Below are positions 31,507 through 44,955 of a stretch of 64,000 bases of DNA, in pieces. The DNA lies in NCBI RefSeq assembly GCF_026212465.1, contig NC_080059.1:20248656-20312655 (forward strand). The letters run 5' to 3'. The DNA comes from Amaranthus tricolor. Lineage: Eukaryota; Streptophyta; Magnoliopsida; Caryophyllales; Amaranthaceae. Position 1 is the first letter of the stretch, and the number at the start of each line of letters is the position of its first letter. The translations under genes and the position numbers were made by a program. Under the pieces are notes generated by a model. The model had not been told where the DNA came from. It worked only from the letters and a program-made list of their open reading frames with translations, and did not search any database.

Positions 31507-32894
31507 ATGGCTCTCTTCTCTAGTAAGCCACAAACATTTCAAAAAATAGCAAAAGAAAAAACATGAATCGAGGCTATGAATGATGAAATCAAAATGATCG
31601 AGAAAAATCACACATGGGAGCTAATAAACAAGCCACAAGACAAAGAAATCATAAGACTCAAGTGGGTCGACAAGTTGAAGTATAACGATGATGGCTCCAT
31701 CAACAAGTACAAAGCAAGGCTCGTAGGAAAAGGATAAGCACAATAACTGGAATCGACTTCAACGATACATGCACCAGTTGTCCGTGTGGAGACAATCAGA
31801 ACAGTCCTGGCACTAGCAGCACAACATCAGCTGCCAGTCTTTCAGCTCGATGTCAAATCATCATTTCTAAATGGACTCGAAGAAGAAGTGTATGTCGAGC
31901 AACCGCAAGAATACGTCATCAAAGGCCAAGAAGACAAAGTATACCACCTTCGAAAAGCTCTCTACGGACTCAAATAAGCACCTTAAGCGTGGAACAACAA
32001 TATCGATAATTATCTTCTCCAGAATGGTTTCATCAAGAGTCCGAGTGAACTTTCACTATACATCACCCAAGGTAACAAGTTTCTCATTTTATGCCTGTAC
32101 GTGGATGATCTAATCTACATAGACACACATCCAACAATGATCGAAGAATTTAAAAAGGCTATGATGAAAGAGTACAAGATGATAGATTTCGGTATAATGA
32201 AATACTTCCTTGGCATACAAATTAAACAAAGCCCAAGAAAAATTTCTATCACGAGAGAAATATGCAGAAGACCTACTCAAGAAATTCAATTTGAGTGAGT
32301 GTAAACCGCTGACTACACCAATGGCAATCAATGAGAAGTTATCAAAGTATAATGGCAAACCAAAAGTCGACGGAACAATGTATCGAAACTTTTTTGGTTC
32401 TCTCATTTATCTCACACATACAAAACCAGATATAGTCAACGCTGTCAGCATCGTATCCAGGTTCATGAGTGAACCGAGTAAGAATCATCTAACAACAGCA
32501 AAGAGGATTCTTAGATACATTAAGGGAACGAAGAGCTATGTGATCATGTACGAGACTGAAAAAGATTTCAAGCTCACATGATACACCGATAGCAATTGGG
32601 CTGAAAGCATGTATGATAAAAAAAGCACAAGCGACTTCGTATTTCAACTTGGAAACAAGGTGGTCTCATGGTCATGAAGAAAGCAGGCAACTGTCGCATT
32701 ATCATCAGCAGAAGCAGAGTGCATTGCAGCAACAAGTGCAACATGTGAAGCAGTCTGGCACAGAAGGATATTGATCGATCTACAACATAAGCAACAATCA
32801 CCAATTACAATGTTTTGCGACAACATGTCAACAATAGCAATGATGAAGAATCTAGTGTTTCATAGCAGATTAAAACACATTGAGATATGACATC
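31507..32894 (+). pseudogene. Copia D reverse transcriptase and RNase H, unit 1
   Basis: RT blocks are readable: MNDEIKMIEKNHTWEL, VFQLDVKSSFLNG, KALYGLK then a stop, LYVDDLIYID (YVDD kept) and PMAINEKLS. RNase H follows with TDSNWAES, LSSAEAECIAA and FCDNMSTIAM, then RLKHIEI and a stop just before LTR E. At least seven stops or frameshifts interrupt it, several consistent with CAA-to-TAA changes. Confidence 0.85.
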
Positions 32895-34898
32895 TGTAAC
32901 GGCCCGGTTTAAGTGACCCGATAATCCATATGAAAATACAAATTCCGGTTCACTCCTTGGGCTTTAGAGAAAAGTCTTCTTTAGGATCGTCAACGTTCCG
33001 TCGATAAAGAAATATAACTAAACAGAAAACAGTACTAACGTGAAAGGAAATATGTCAGGCCTAAAGGCCTCTAGACAAGCTAATTGAAATAAGCGGAAGC
33101 AAAAAGAAAACTACACTATCTCCTGTTACATAAGTACAGAGTTTCTTTCTACTCATAATCCAATACAAAAAGATAATAGCATAGTCTTGATGATTACGGG
33201 TTCTAAGTCGAGACCTCACTCCAGACCCCACCTGCAATCAACCTACTAGTCGTCATATGACAACACACAGTAGTATCCAAAGAAACAAACCAATACACGT
33301 CAGAGACTTCATACAAATATCAATCAGGTTGAACACAAGCAATATGTTTATCCTAGCATGCATAGGCTCTAATACATTCATTATTAGTTAATCTCAACTT
33401 GTAACGTTGCCCGTCCTATTCGGGTCGTTCAAGTATAAATCATTCATTATTAGATAATTCCAACTTGTAACGTTGCCCGTCCTGTTCGGGTCGTTCAAGT
33501 ATAAATCCAAATCTTTTTGGAGGAATACACTTGGGAGAGCTAATCCTAAGGCAACCACCGACCTAAGACGTTGCCCGTCCTGTTCGGGTCGTCAAAGGCT
33601 AAAGTATGCATACCCCCATGGTGACCGTAATGATCCAAAACTGCCATGGGAACAATAATTATAATAATCCAAACCAATACGTTAACCCCTTTGGGTAACA
33701 TAATACAACCAAACGTCAACCCCTTTGGGTGACAACCACATAAATTCTCAATTTCCAATTAATTTCTTTCAAATTATTTGAAGTGTCTAATCCTTATGTG
33801 ATTTACAGTGCCTCGATTAGAAATAAAACAACACTACTTGCACAACCACATAAACAGTATGGTCTAAGCGTGTACCTTTAAGTGCTACAAGCAAACTATA
33901 TTTAACCACAATAGAAATTTCGCCCTCTTATGAATCGAGGTCCTAAATATCACACACACACAAAACAATCACATATTAGAACGTGTTTACACATTTAATC
34001 CACTCCATACTACTAAGACATCATTAGGATTTGATAATTTTAAATGTTTTCATCAAATTCCTAATAGTTCCAATTTGTAAACTTTTACCAGAAACTTAAA
34101 TGATCGATTTAGACAGTTTAGAAAATTCAAATGAAAAATCTGACTTCGCTGTTTCATTCAGAACGCGTCAATTAACTTGGGTACCAAATTTCATAATTTC
34201 TAACATCCAATTACTATTTTTAATTATTTTAAACGTTTAGCGAGTTTTTAACACATCGGTACATAAAACAACAACGGAACACGATTGACGTATCCGGATC
34301 GGCACCTTTACCGAGACATAACTGCTGCTGCCCGGAAAATTATTATTATTATTTTTTATCATCATCATCATTATTATTATTATTTTTATATGTACATTAT
34401 TCAAATGATTAATCCTTTAAATCCCATGACCAAAATACATCTAACAAGATCACATTCACAAAATCCTTCAATAACTTAAAATTTCATAAATTATGATAAT
34501 TAAATTAAATACTTGATTCTCTTGACAAATTAAAATTTTGTAGAGAATCATAAAACCAAATCACCTTTTTAAATCAAAATGTATATGTATAAACACAATC
34601 CTTCGAACAAGTCAAATTTTGCTAAAGGATTCATAATCTGTTGAATAACTACACTACTTGGTTTATACCATTTAAATTTCATCTAACAAATTGAAATTTT
34701 GTTACAGAAAATAGACCATAAGAAATTTATTTAAATTTCAATATAACTTTAAATTCTTAATTCTTATAACAAATTTAAATTTTGTTAAAGAATATTGATC
34801 ATGAAGTTCTTTTCTTAATCCTTTTAATAAATTATAGTTTATTAAAGGATTATTAGAGAAAATTTTTATATATAAAAGAAAAATATTCAATCCTCTTA
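32895..34898 (-). repeat. Truncated gypsy LTR E, unit 1
   Basis: The first 2004 bp of the LTR seen complete at 46344-48928, starting TGTAACGGCCCGG and cut at the tandem junction. It contains three copies of CGTTGCCCGTCCTGTTCGGG (about 33404, 33470 and 33568), which can form small hairpins, a doubled AACCCCTTTGGGT motif (about 33685-33733), ATT/TCA microsatellites near 34340-34385 and five hairpins from about 34515. Confidence 0.85.
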
Positions 34899-34958
34899 AT
34901 AGTGTGTTTATTGTGACTAGCGTTATAGTGGGAAAATAATCGCAGATTGGTTAATAGT

Positions 34959-35323
34959 GTGTTTATTGGTAATTTGCGATTGGTTGTTGGCAGTTGGCTT
35001 GTTTGACCAGCTGGAAATGTTGGTTGTTTGTTGGCTTTCAAACTAGTTGAAAAGCCAGTTGTTTGTGAAGATATTTGGTAAATTTGAGTATTGATTGTTG
35101 GTTTTTGGTTGTTGGTTGTTTATTAGAGAAAAAGTGGGCCAAAAAGCCATAAACCAACCAAAAATGCTAGCTCGAGAAACTTTTTCATTTTGTCTTAAAA
35201 GTTAGCTTTTCAGCTGCTTTAAAGCCATTTACCAAAAAAATTTTTTAACTGTTTGACCAACCAATAAGCCAATTGCCAAAAAATAAATAAAAAGTTAAGC
35301 CAAAATTCCATGAACCAAACACC
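34959..35323. mobile_element. MITE-like repeat in unit 2
   Basis: Copy of 28234-28598 with two small differences, TTGGTTG for TTGATTG and a poly-A/poly-T length change, both shared with unit 3. Confidence 0.4.
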
Positions 35324-35712
35324 ACAAAAAATTCTTTTTTTGTTTGAATTTTATTAGTTAAAAATATTAAACATAAAAAATCTAAACTAAAGAATTAAAA
35401 AATAAAAATATCTGAAATATTGTAGTAGAAGTTCCTAGAAAAAAGTAATTAAAAAATAAAAATATCTAATCTTATAACCAAATTGATCACTATAAATATT
35501 CATTGATGTAATCAATTTTAAGCAATGACTAAAAATAGCCATTTTACATATTTGCTGACTTTCCTCTCCAAATAAATCAATTCACTACTTTCCTATCTAC
35601 ATTTTTCCTACATTTGGTATTAGAGCAAACTAAACTAAGACCTCCGAACAACCTAAACACATTAATCAATATACTCCACAATAAATAAACCTCTAACCCC
35701 AACATAAAAAAA

Positions 35713-36700
35713 ATGAACTCAACCATTAATTACCCCCAAGTTAATTGGGTTCTCATATTTGAGGGAGAAAAATATGAACAATAGGCCATGCAAATAAGGT
35801 CAATATTTATCTGCCAAGATTTATGAAATCAGTACAAAAAAGTTATGAACAACCACCAAAAATGACACCAAAGAGTCTTCTTGGGATGAAACAAAAATAA
35901 AACAATATAAACAAAATAGGATAACGAATAACTATGCCCTATCCCTATTATATCGTGGAGTCGACGAGACAATACTTACAACGATCACTCCCGCGAAAAC
36001 AGCTATGGAGGCTTGGAGGATCCTGAAGACAAAATACAGAGGCTCCGAAGAGGTAATTATTTTTAAACTCCAATCTCTATAGAGAGAATTTGATAATTTA
36101 CTAATGTAGAAAATAAAACAATACATTCATTCTTTGACCAAGTCACTAATATAGTCCATCAAATAACATCTAATGGTGGTAGAATAGAGAATGAAAATGT
36201 GATTCGAAAAATATTAAGGAGTCTCTCACAAAAATGAAACATTATTTGCCACGACAATCGAAAAGGTTAATAAGAAATATTTATCTTAATTAAGTATCCC
36301 GAACTAATGGGATCACTACTTGCAGAAAAAGATAAATTAAAAAGATTTAACAAAGAACCACTAGAACAAGCTTTTTAAGTTAAATTAAAATTTTCCAATG
36401 GTGAAAATAAAAATAATCATGACAAAAATTATGAAAAAAAGAGAAACATTATATAATCATAGCAGGGGAGAGGAAATTTCATAAATAAAGGTAGTTGAGT
36501 AAATAATCAAACTGGCCCTTATCGTAAATTATGTAAGAAAACTAACCACAATACTAATGATTGTCGATATAAATGTAAGAGGTGTAAAAAACACACTCAC
36601 CTAGAAAAAGATTGTTGGTATCGACAAAGAGAAAAAACAAACTATTTCAAAAATAGAAATTCCGGAGAACAAATATTTTACACTGAATTAAATTCATAGT
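35713..36700 (+). pseudogene. Copia D gag, unit 2
   Basis: As in unit 1, except that the Trp codon of EQWAM is TAG (about 35780), one more stop, shared with unit 3. Confidence 0.75.
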
Positions 36701-36724
36701 AAATGATGTATGGTATATTGATAG

Positions 36725-37044
36725 AGGTTGTTAAAATCTGGCGATAAAAATTATTTTTTCATCAAAATTAATTAATGAAGTTTTCTATATTCCCGGAGCA
36801 CAAAATTTATTAATAGTAGGCCAATTGATTAAAAGAGGCTATATGGGTAAATTTGAGAACAACAAATGTCAAATTTATGATAAAAATAAGAGTCAGATAA
36901 TAACAATTGAAATGACTCCCCACAAAATATTCCCATTAAAAATGACATTTGAAGAAAAATTGGCTTTAACCTTAATAAATGATGAATCTACCTCATGGCA
37001 TTTAAGATTCAGACATTTAAAATTTAACAGTCTAAAACTGTTAA
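36725..37044 (+). pseudogene. Copia D pre-integrase, unit 2
   Basis: Same as 30000-30319, cut by Cassandra at 37045. Confidence 0.7.
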
Positions 37045-37315
37045 TGTAATACCCCAGATTTAGCTTGAAAAAGGATTGATAGACTACTCATATCAACAAG
37101 GTGCATCTTCTTTTCTAGGGAGCCCATTTGCTAAGAACTCCACAGTTAAGCGTGTTTTGTGGAGAGCAATCTTAGGATGGGTGACCTCCTGGGAAGTTTT
37201 CCCGGGTGTGCACGAGTGAGGCCAAAGTGCGCTGGAAAGACTTGTGTTGGTTTGTTGGGCTAGTCTACAGTCTCCAAGAGTAGTCACCGGCGGTCCGAGG
37301 GGCCGGGGTGTTACA
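37045..37315 (+). mobile_element. Solo Cassandra LTR, unit 2
   Basis: Identical by eye to 30320-30590, including GTTAA on both sides. Confidence 0.92.
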
Positions 37316-37320
37316 GTTAA

Positions 37321-37930
37321 AACAAAAAGAAACTGTAATTTTAACAGTCTGGAGCTTTTTCATGCACATATTTGGGGTTCTACCAATCCGTCTATTGGCG
37401 TAAAAAGATATTTTCTATTGTTCGTAGATGACTACTCTAGCATGATGTGGGTAAATTTCCTGGAGATATCAGAAGCTTTTTCCCATTTCATGCAATTCAA
37501 AGTCCTTACAGAAAATCAAAATGAGCATTCTATTAAGATTCTTAGAACGAATCGTGGTGGAGAATTTACAAGCAACGAATTCAACAGCTTCTGTAAGAAG
37601 CATGGAATTAAAAGAGAACTTACAGCAAGATGCACACCTCAACAAAATGGTATCGCGAAAAGGAAAAACCGCACTATAGCAGAGACGGCTCGCAACATAA
37701 TACAGGGTAAACATCTACTCAAAAGATATTGGGCCAAAGCTGTTCAAACGGCAGTATATATACTCAACAGATCTCCCACACAGGCAGTTAAGGATTTAAC
37801 ACCATATGAAGCTTGGCACAAGAGTAGAGCACCTCAAAGTGTTTGGGTGCGTAGCTTATGCCCACATCCTGAAAGAGAATCGGGAAAAACTCGACGAGAA
37901 GGGAGAAAAATGTATATTCATTTGATATAG
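37321..37930 (+). pseudogene. Copia D integrase, unit 2
   Basis: Same H, N, K replacements of the DDE residues as in unit 1, so they predate the amplification. Confidence 0.85.
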
Positions 37931-38230
37931 TTACGAAACAAAAGGTTATTGCCTCTACAAGTCCGAATCTAAAGAATTAATCATAAAGAAAAAAAAATTG
38001 AAGCCTATGAAGGAGATACTTTCCCAAGAGATCCAAGTAAAGAAGACGAAGCATAGCAACCAGCAAAGCCATCATCTCCGAGTCTAAGCAGACCTGGAAG
38101 TACAAGATCATCCCCAAGCTCAAGAAGCTAAACATCATGTTCAACTCCTCAACATTAAGAAGCTCGAAGATCAACACGGAATCGGCAACCGCCATCATAG
38201 CTATAAGATTACCATTGTGACCAAGCAAAG

Positions 38231-39618
38231 ATGGCTCTCTTCTCTAGTAAGCCACAAACATTTCAAAAAATAGCAAAAGAAAAAACATGAATCGAGGCTA
38301 TGAATGATGAAATCAAAATGATCGAGAAAAATCACACATGGGAGCTAATAAACAAGCCACAAGACAAAGAAATCATAAGACTCAAGTGGGTCGACAAGTT
38401 GAAGTATAACGATGATGGCTCCATCAACAAGTACAAAGCAAGGCTCGTAGGAAAAGGATAAGCACAATAACTGGAATCGACTTCAACGATACATGCACCA
38501 GTTGTCCGTGTGGAGACAATCAGAACAGTCCTGGCACTAGCAGCACAACATCAGCTGCCAGTCTTTCAGCTCGATGTCAAATCATCATTTCTAAATGGAC
38601 TCGAAGAAGAAGTGTATGTCGAGCAACCGCAAGAATACGTCATCAAAGGCCAAGAAGACAAAGTATACCACCTTCGAAAAGCTCTCTACGGACTCAAATA
38701 AGCACCTTAAGCGTGGAACAACAATATCGATAATTATCTTCTCCAGAATGGTTTCATCAAGAGTCCGAGTGAACTTTCACTATACATCACCCAAGGTAAC
38801 AAGTTTCTCATTTTATGCCTGTACGTGGATGATCTAATCTACATAGACACACATCCAACAATGATCGAAGAATTTAAAAAGGCTATGATGAAAGAGTACA
38901 AGATGATAGATTTCGGTATAATGAAATACTTCCTTGGCATACAAATTAAACAAAGCCCAAGAAAAATTTCTATCACGAGAGAAATATGCAGAAGACCTAC
39001 TCAAGAAATTCAATTTGAGTGAGTGTAAACCGCTGACTACACCAATGGCAATCAATGAGAAGTTATCAAAGTATAATGGCAAACCAAAAGTCGACGGAAC
39101 AATGTATCGAAACTTTTTTGGTTCTCTCATTTATCTCACACATACAAAACCAGATATAGTCAACGCTGTCAGCATCGTATCCAGGTTCATGAGTGAACCG
39201 AGTAAGAATCATCTAACAACAGCAAAGAGGATTCTTAGATACATTAAGGGAACGAAGAGCTATGTGATCATGTACGAGACTGAAAAAGATTTCAAGCTCA
39301 CATGATACACCGATAGCAATTGGGCTGAAAGCATGTATGATAAAAAAAGCACAAGCGACTTCGTATTTCAACTTGGAAACAAGGTGGTCTCATGGTCATG
39401 AAGAAAGCAGGCAACTGTCGCATTATCATCAGCAGAAGCAGAGTGCATTGCAGCAACAAGTGCAACATGTGAAGCAGTCTGGCACAGAAGGATATTGATC
39501 GATCTACAACATAAGCAACAATCACCAATTACAATGTTTTGCGACAACATGTCAACAATAGCAATGATGAAGAATCTAGTGTTTCATAGCAGATTAAAAC
39601 ACATTGAGATATGACATC
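38231..39618 (+). pseudogene. Copia D RT and RNase H, unit 2
   Basis: Same frames and stops as 31507-32894. Confidence 0.85.
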
Positions 39619-41622
39619 TGTAACGGCCCGGTTTAAGTGACCCGATAATCCATATGAAAATACAAATTCCGGTTCACTCCTTGGGCTTTAGAGAAAAGTC
39701 TTCTTTAGGATCGTCAACGTTCCGTCGATAAAGAAATATAACTAAACAGAAAACAGTACTAACGTGAAAGGAAATATGTCAGGCCTAAAGGCCTCTAGAC
39801 AAGCTAATTGAAATAAGCGGAAGCAAAAAGAAAACTACACTATCTCCTGTTACATAAGTACAGAGTTTCTTTCTACTCATAATCCAATACAAAAAGATAA
39901 TAGCATAGTCTTGATGATTACGGGTTCTAAGTCGAGACCTCACTCCAGACCCCACCTGCAATCAACCTACTAGTCGTCATATGACAACACACAGTAGTAT
40001 CCAAAGAAACAAACCAATACACGTCAGAGACTTCATACAAATATCAATCAGGTTGAACACAAGCAATATGTTTATCCTAGCATGCATAGGCTCTAATACA
40101 TTCATTATTAGTTAATCTCAACTTGTAACGTTGCCCGTCCTATTCGGGTCGTTCAAGTATAAATCATTCATTATTAGATAATTCCAACTTGTAACGTTGC
40201 CCGTCCTGTTCGGGTCGTTCAAGTATAAATCCAAATCTTTTTGGAGGAATACACTTGGGAGAGCTAATCCTAAGGCAACCACCGACCTAAGACGTTGCCC
40301 GTCCTGTTCGGGTCGTCAAAGGCTAAAGTATGCATACCCCCATGGTGACCGTAATGATCCAAAACTGCCATGGGAACAATAATTATAATAATCCAAACCA
40401 ATACGTTAACCCCTTTGGGTAACATAATACAACCAAACGTCAACCCCTTTGGGTGACAACCACATAAATTCTCAATTTCCAATTAATTTCTTTCAAATTA
40501 TTTGAAGTGTCTAATCCTTATGTGATTTACAGTGCCTCGATTAGAAATAAAACAACACTACTTGCACAACCACATAAACAGTATGGTCTAAGCGTGTACC
40601 TTTAAGTGCTACAAGCAAACTATATTTAACCACAATAGAAATTTCGCCCTCTTATGAATCGAGGTCCTAAATATCACACACACACAAAACAATCACATAT
40701 TAGAACGTGTTTACACATTTAATCCACTCCATACTACTAAGACATCATTAGGATTTGATAATTTTAAATGTTTTCATCAAATTCCTAATAGTTCCAATTT
40801 GTAAACTTTTACCAGAAACTTAAATGATCGATTTAGACAGTTTAGAAAATTCAAATGAAAAATCTGACTTCGCTGTTTCATTCAGAACGCGTCAATTAAC
40901 TTGGGTACCAAATTTCATAATTTCTAACATCCAATTACTATTTTTAATTATTTTAAACGTTTAGCGAGTTTTTAACACATCGGTACATAAAACAACAACG
41001 GAACACGATTGACGTATCCGGATCGGCACCTTTACCGAGACATAACTGCTGCTGCCCGGAAAATTATTATTATTATTTTTTATCATCATCATCATTATTA
41101 TTATTATTTTTATATGTACATTATTCAAATGATTAATCCTTTAAATCCCATGACCAAAATACATCTAACAAGATCACATTCACAAAATCCTTCAATAACT
41201 TAAAATTTCATAAATTATGATAATTAAATTAAATACTTGATTCTCTTGACAAATTAAAATTTTGTAGAGAATCATAAAACCAAATCACCTTTTTAAATCA
41301 AAATGTATATGTATAAACACAATCCTTCGAACAAGTCAAATTTTGCTAAAGGATTCATAATCTGTTGAATAACTACACTACTTGGTTTATACCATTTAAA
41401 TTTCATCTAACAAATTGAAATTTTGTTACAGAAAATAGACCATAAGAAATTTATTTAAATTTCAATATAACTTTAAATTCTTAATTCTTATAACAAATTT
41501 AAATTTTGTTAAAGAATATTGATCATGAAGTTCTTTTCTTAATCCTTTTAATAAATTATAGTTTATTAAAGGATTATTAGAGAAAATTTTTATATATAAA
41601 AGAAAAATATTCAATCCTCTTA
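39619..41622 (-). repeat. Truncated gypsy LTR E, unit 2
   Basis: Same as 32895-34898, ending at the second tandem junction. Confidence 0.85.
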
Positions 41623-41682
41623 ATAGTGTGTTTATTGTGACTAGCGTTATAGTGGGAAAATAATCGCAGATTGGTTAATAGT

Positions 41683-42047
41683 GTGTTTATTGGTAATTTG
41701 CGATTGGTTGTTGGCAGTTGGCTTGTTTGACCAGCTGGAAATGTTGGTTGTTTGTTGGCTTTCAAACTAGTTGAAAAGCCAGTTGTTTGTGAAGATATTT
41801 GGTAAATTTGAGTATTGATTGTTGGTTTTTGGTTGTTGGTTGTTTATTAGAGAAAAAGTGGGCCAAAAAGCCATAAACCAACCAAAAATGCTAGCTCGAG
41901 AAACTTTTTCATTTTGTCTTAAAAGTTAGCTTTTCAGCTGCTTTAAAGCCATTTACCAAAAAAATTTTTTAACTGTTTGACCAACCAATAAGCCAATTGC
42001 CAAAAAATAAATAAAAAGTTAAGCCAAAATTCCATGAACCAAACACC
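41683..42047. mobile_element. MITE-like repeat in unit 3
   Basis: Same as the unit 2 copy. Confidence 0.4.
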
Positions 42048-42436
42048 ACAAAAAATTCTTTTTTTGTTTGAATTTTATTAGTTAAAAATATTAAACATAA
42101 AAAATCTAAACTAAAGAATTAAAAAATAAAAATATCTGAAATATTGTAGTAGAAGTTCCTAGAAAAAAGTAATTAAAAAATAAAAATATCTAATCTTATA
42201 ACCAAATTGATCACTATAAATATTCATTGATGTAATCAATTTTAAGCAATGACTAAAAATAGCCATTTTACATATTTGCTGACTTTCCTCTCCAAATAAA
42301 TCAATTCACTACTTTCCTATCTACATTTTTCCTACATTTGGTATTAGAGCAAACTAAACTAAGACCTCCGAACAACCTAAACACATTAATCAATATACTC
42401 CACAATAAATAAACCTCTAACCCCAACATAAAAAAA

Positions 42437-43424
42437 ATGAACTCAACCATTAATTACCCCCAAGTTAATTGGGTTCTCATATTTGAGGGAGAAAAATATG
42501 AACAATAGGCCATGCAAATAAGGTCAATATTTATCTGCCAAGATTTATGAAATCAGTACAAAAAAGTTATGAACAACCACCAAAAATGACACCAAAGAGT
42601 CTTCTTGGGATGAAACAAAAATAAAACAATATAAACAAAATAGGATAACGAATAACTATGCCCTATCCCTATTATATCGTGGAGTCGACGAGACAATACT
42701 TACAACGATCACTCCCGCGAAAACAGCTATGGAGGCTTGGAGGATCCTGAAGACAAAATACAGAGGCTCCGAAGAGGTAATTATTTTTAAACTCCAATCT
42801 CTATAGAGAGAATTTGATAATTTACTAATGTAGAAAATAAAACAATACATTCATTCTTTGACCAAGTCACTAATATAGTCCATCAAATAACATCTAATGG
42901 TGGTAGAATAGAGAATGAAAATGTGATTCGAAAAATATTAAGGAGTCTCTCACAAAAATGAAACATTATTTGCCACGACAATCGAAAAGGTTAATAAGAA
43001 ATATTTATCTTAATTAAGTATCCCGAACTAATGGGATCACTACTTGCAGAAAAAGATAAATTAAAAAGATTTAACAAAGAACCACTAGAACAAGCTTTTT
43101 AAGTTAAATTAAAATTTTCCAATGGTGAAAATAAAAATAATCATGACAAAAATTATGAAAAAAAGAGAAACATTATATAATCATAGCAGGGGAGAGGAAA
43201 TTTCATAAATAAAGGTAGTTGAGTAAATAATCAAACTGGCCCTTATCGTAAATTATGTAAGAAAACTAACCACAATACTAATGATTGTCGATATAAATGT
43301 AAGAGGTGTAAAAAACACACTCACCTAGAAAAAGATTGTTGGTATCGACAAAGAGAAAAAACAAACTATTTCAAAAATAGAAATTCCGGAGAACAAATAT
43401 TTTACACTGAATTAAATTCATAGT
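42437..43424 (+). pseudogene. Copia D gag, unit 3
   Basis: Same as unit 2, including the extra TAG. Confidence 0.75.
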
Positions 43425-43448
43425 AAATGATGTATGGTATATTGATAG

Positions 43449-43768
43449 AGGTTGTTAAAATCTGGCGATAAAAATTATTTTTTCATCAAAATTAATTAAT
43501 GAAGTTTTCTATATTCCCGGAGCACAAAATTTATTAATAGTAGGCCAATTGATTAAAAGAGGCTATATGGGTAAATTTGAGAACAACAAATGTCAAATTT
43601 ATGATAAAAATAAGAGTCAGATAATAACAATTGAAATGACTCCCCACAAAATATTCCCATTAAAAATGACATTTGAAGAAAAATTGGCTTTAACCTTAAT
43701 AAATGATGAATCTACCTCATGGCATTTAAGATTCAGACATTTAAAATTTAACAGTCTAAAACTGTTAA
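43449..43768 (+). pseudogene. Copia D pre-integrase, unit 3
   Basis: Same as 30000-30319, cut by Cassandra at 43769. Confidence 0.7.
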
Positions 43769-44039
43769 TGTAATACCCCAGATTTAGCTTGAAAAAGGAT
43801 TGATAGACTACTCATATCAACAAGGTGCATCTTCTTTTCTAGGGAGCCCATTTGCTAAGAACTCCACAGTTAAGCGTGTTTTGTGGAGAGCAATCTTAGG
43901 ATGGGTGACCTCCTGGGAAGTTTTCCCGGGTGTGCACGAGTGAGGCCAAAGTGCGCTGGAAAGACTTGTGTTGGTTTGTTGGGCTAGTCTACAGTCTCCA
44001 AGAGTAGTCACCGGCGGTCCGAGGGGCCGGGGTGTTACA
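43769..44039 (+). mobile_element. Solo Cassandra LTR, unit 3
   Basis: Third copy, with the same 5S-derived core and GTTAA flanks. Confidence 0.92.
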
Positions 44040-44044
44040 GTTAA

Positions 44045-44654
44045 AACAAAAAGAAACTGTAATTTTAACAGTCTGGAGCTTTTTCATGCACATATTTGGG
44101 GTTCTACCAATCCGTCTATTGGCGTAAAAAGATATTTTCTATTGTTCGTAGATGACTACTCTAGCATGATGTGGGTAAATTTCCTGGAGATATCAGAAGC
44201 TTTTTCCCATTTCATGCAATTCAAAGTCCTTACAGAAAATCAAAATGAGCATTCTATTAAGATTCTTAGAACGAATCGTGGTGGAGAATTTACAAGCAAC
44301 GAATTCAACAGCTTCTGTAAGAAGCATGGAATTAAAAGAGAACTTACAGCAAGATGCACACCTCAACAAAATGGTATCGCGAAAAGGAAAAACCGCACTA
44401 TAGCAGAGACGGCTCGCAACATAATACAGGGTAAACATCTACTCAAAAGATATTGGGCCAAAGCTGTTCAAACGGCAGTATATATACTCAACAGATCTCC
44501 CACACAGGCAGTTAAGGATTTAACACCATATGAAGCTTGGCACAAGAGTAGAGCACCTCAAAGTGTTTGGGTGCGTAGCTTATGCCCACATCCTGAAAGA
44601 GAATCGGGAAAAACTCGACGAGAAGGGAGAAAAATGTATATTCATTTGATATAG
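44045..44654 (+). pseudogene. Copia D integrase, unit 3
   Basis: Same as unit 1, with all three catalytic positions replaced. Confidence 0.85.
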
Positions 44655-44955
44655 TTACGAAACAAAAGGTTATTGCCTCTACAAGTCCGAATCTAAAGAA
44701 TTAATCATAAAGAAAAAAAAAATTGAAGCCTATGAAGGAGATACTTTCCCAAGAGATCCAAGTAAAGAAGACGAAGCATAGCAACCAGCAAAGCCATCAT
44801 CTCCGAGTCTAAGCAGACCTGGAAGTACAAGATCATCCCCAAGCTCAAGAAGCTAAACATCATGTTCAACTCCTCAACATTAAGAAGCTCGAAGATCAAC
44901 ACGGAATCGGCAACCGCCATCATAGCTATAAGATTACCATTGTGACCAAGCAAAG

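Larger units (their letters stand above)
28696..32894 (+). mobile_element. Ty1/copia retrotransposon D, unit 1
   Basis: Short 5' LTR, Met-tRNA primer site, gag, pre-integrase (split by a Cassandra LTR), integrase, RT and RNase H, then truncation by gypsy LTR E at 32895. The 3' LTR is not seen. Many stops and all three integrase catalytic residues changed show an old, dead copy. Confidence 0.85.
28185..34909. repeat. Tandem unit 1 (6725 bp)
   Basis: First of three head-to-tail copies. It holds a MITE-like repeat, copia D with a Cassandra LTR, and the outer 2 kb of a minus-strand gypsy LTR E. The join to unit 2 (34896-34913) is the same as the join at 41620-41637. The left 2.5 kb differs from units 2 and 3 at about ten sites. 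Confidence 0.93.
35421..39618 (+). mobile_element. Ty1/copia retrotransposon D, unit 2
   Basis: Copy of 28696-32894 with LTR 35421-35612. It shares with unit 3 several changes in the LTR and gag. Confidence 0.85.
34910..41633. repeat. Tandem unit 2 (6724 bp)
   Basis: Its left part carries the same variants as unit 3 and its right end the same as unit 1, so it looks like a recombinant of the other two. A poly-A run near 37989 is shorter than in units 1 and 3. Confidence 0.93.
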
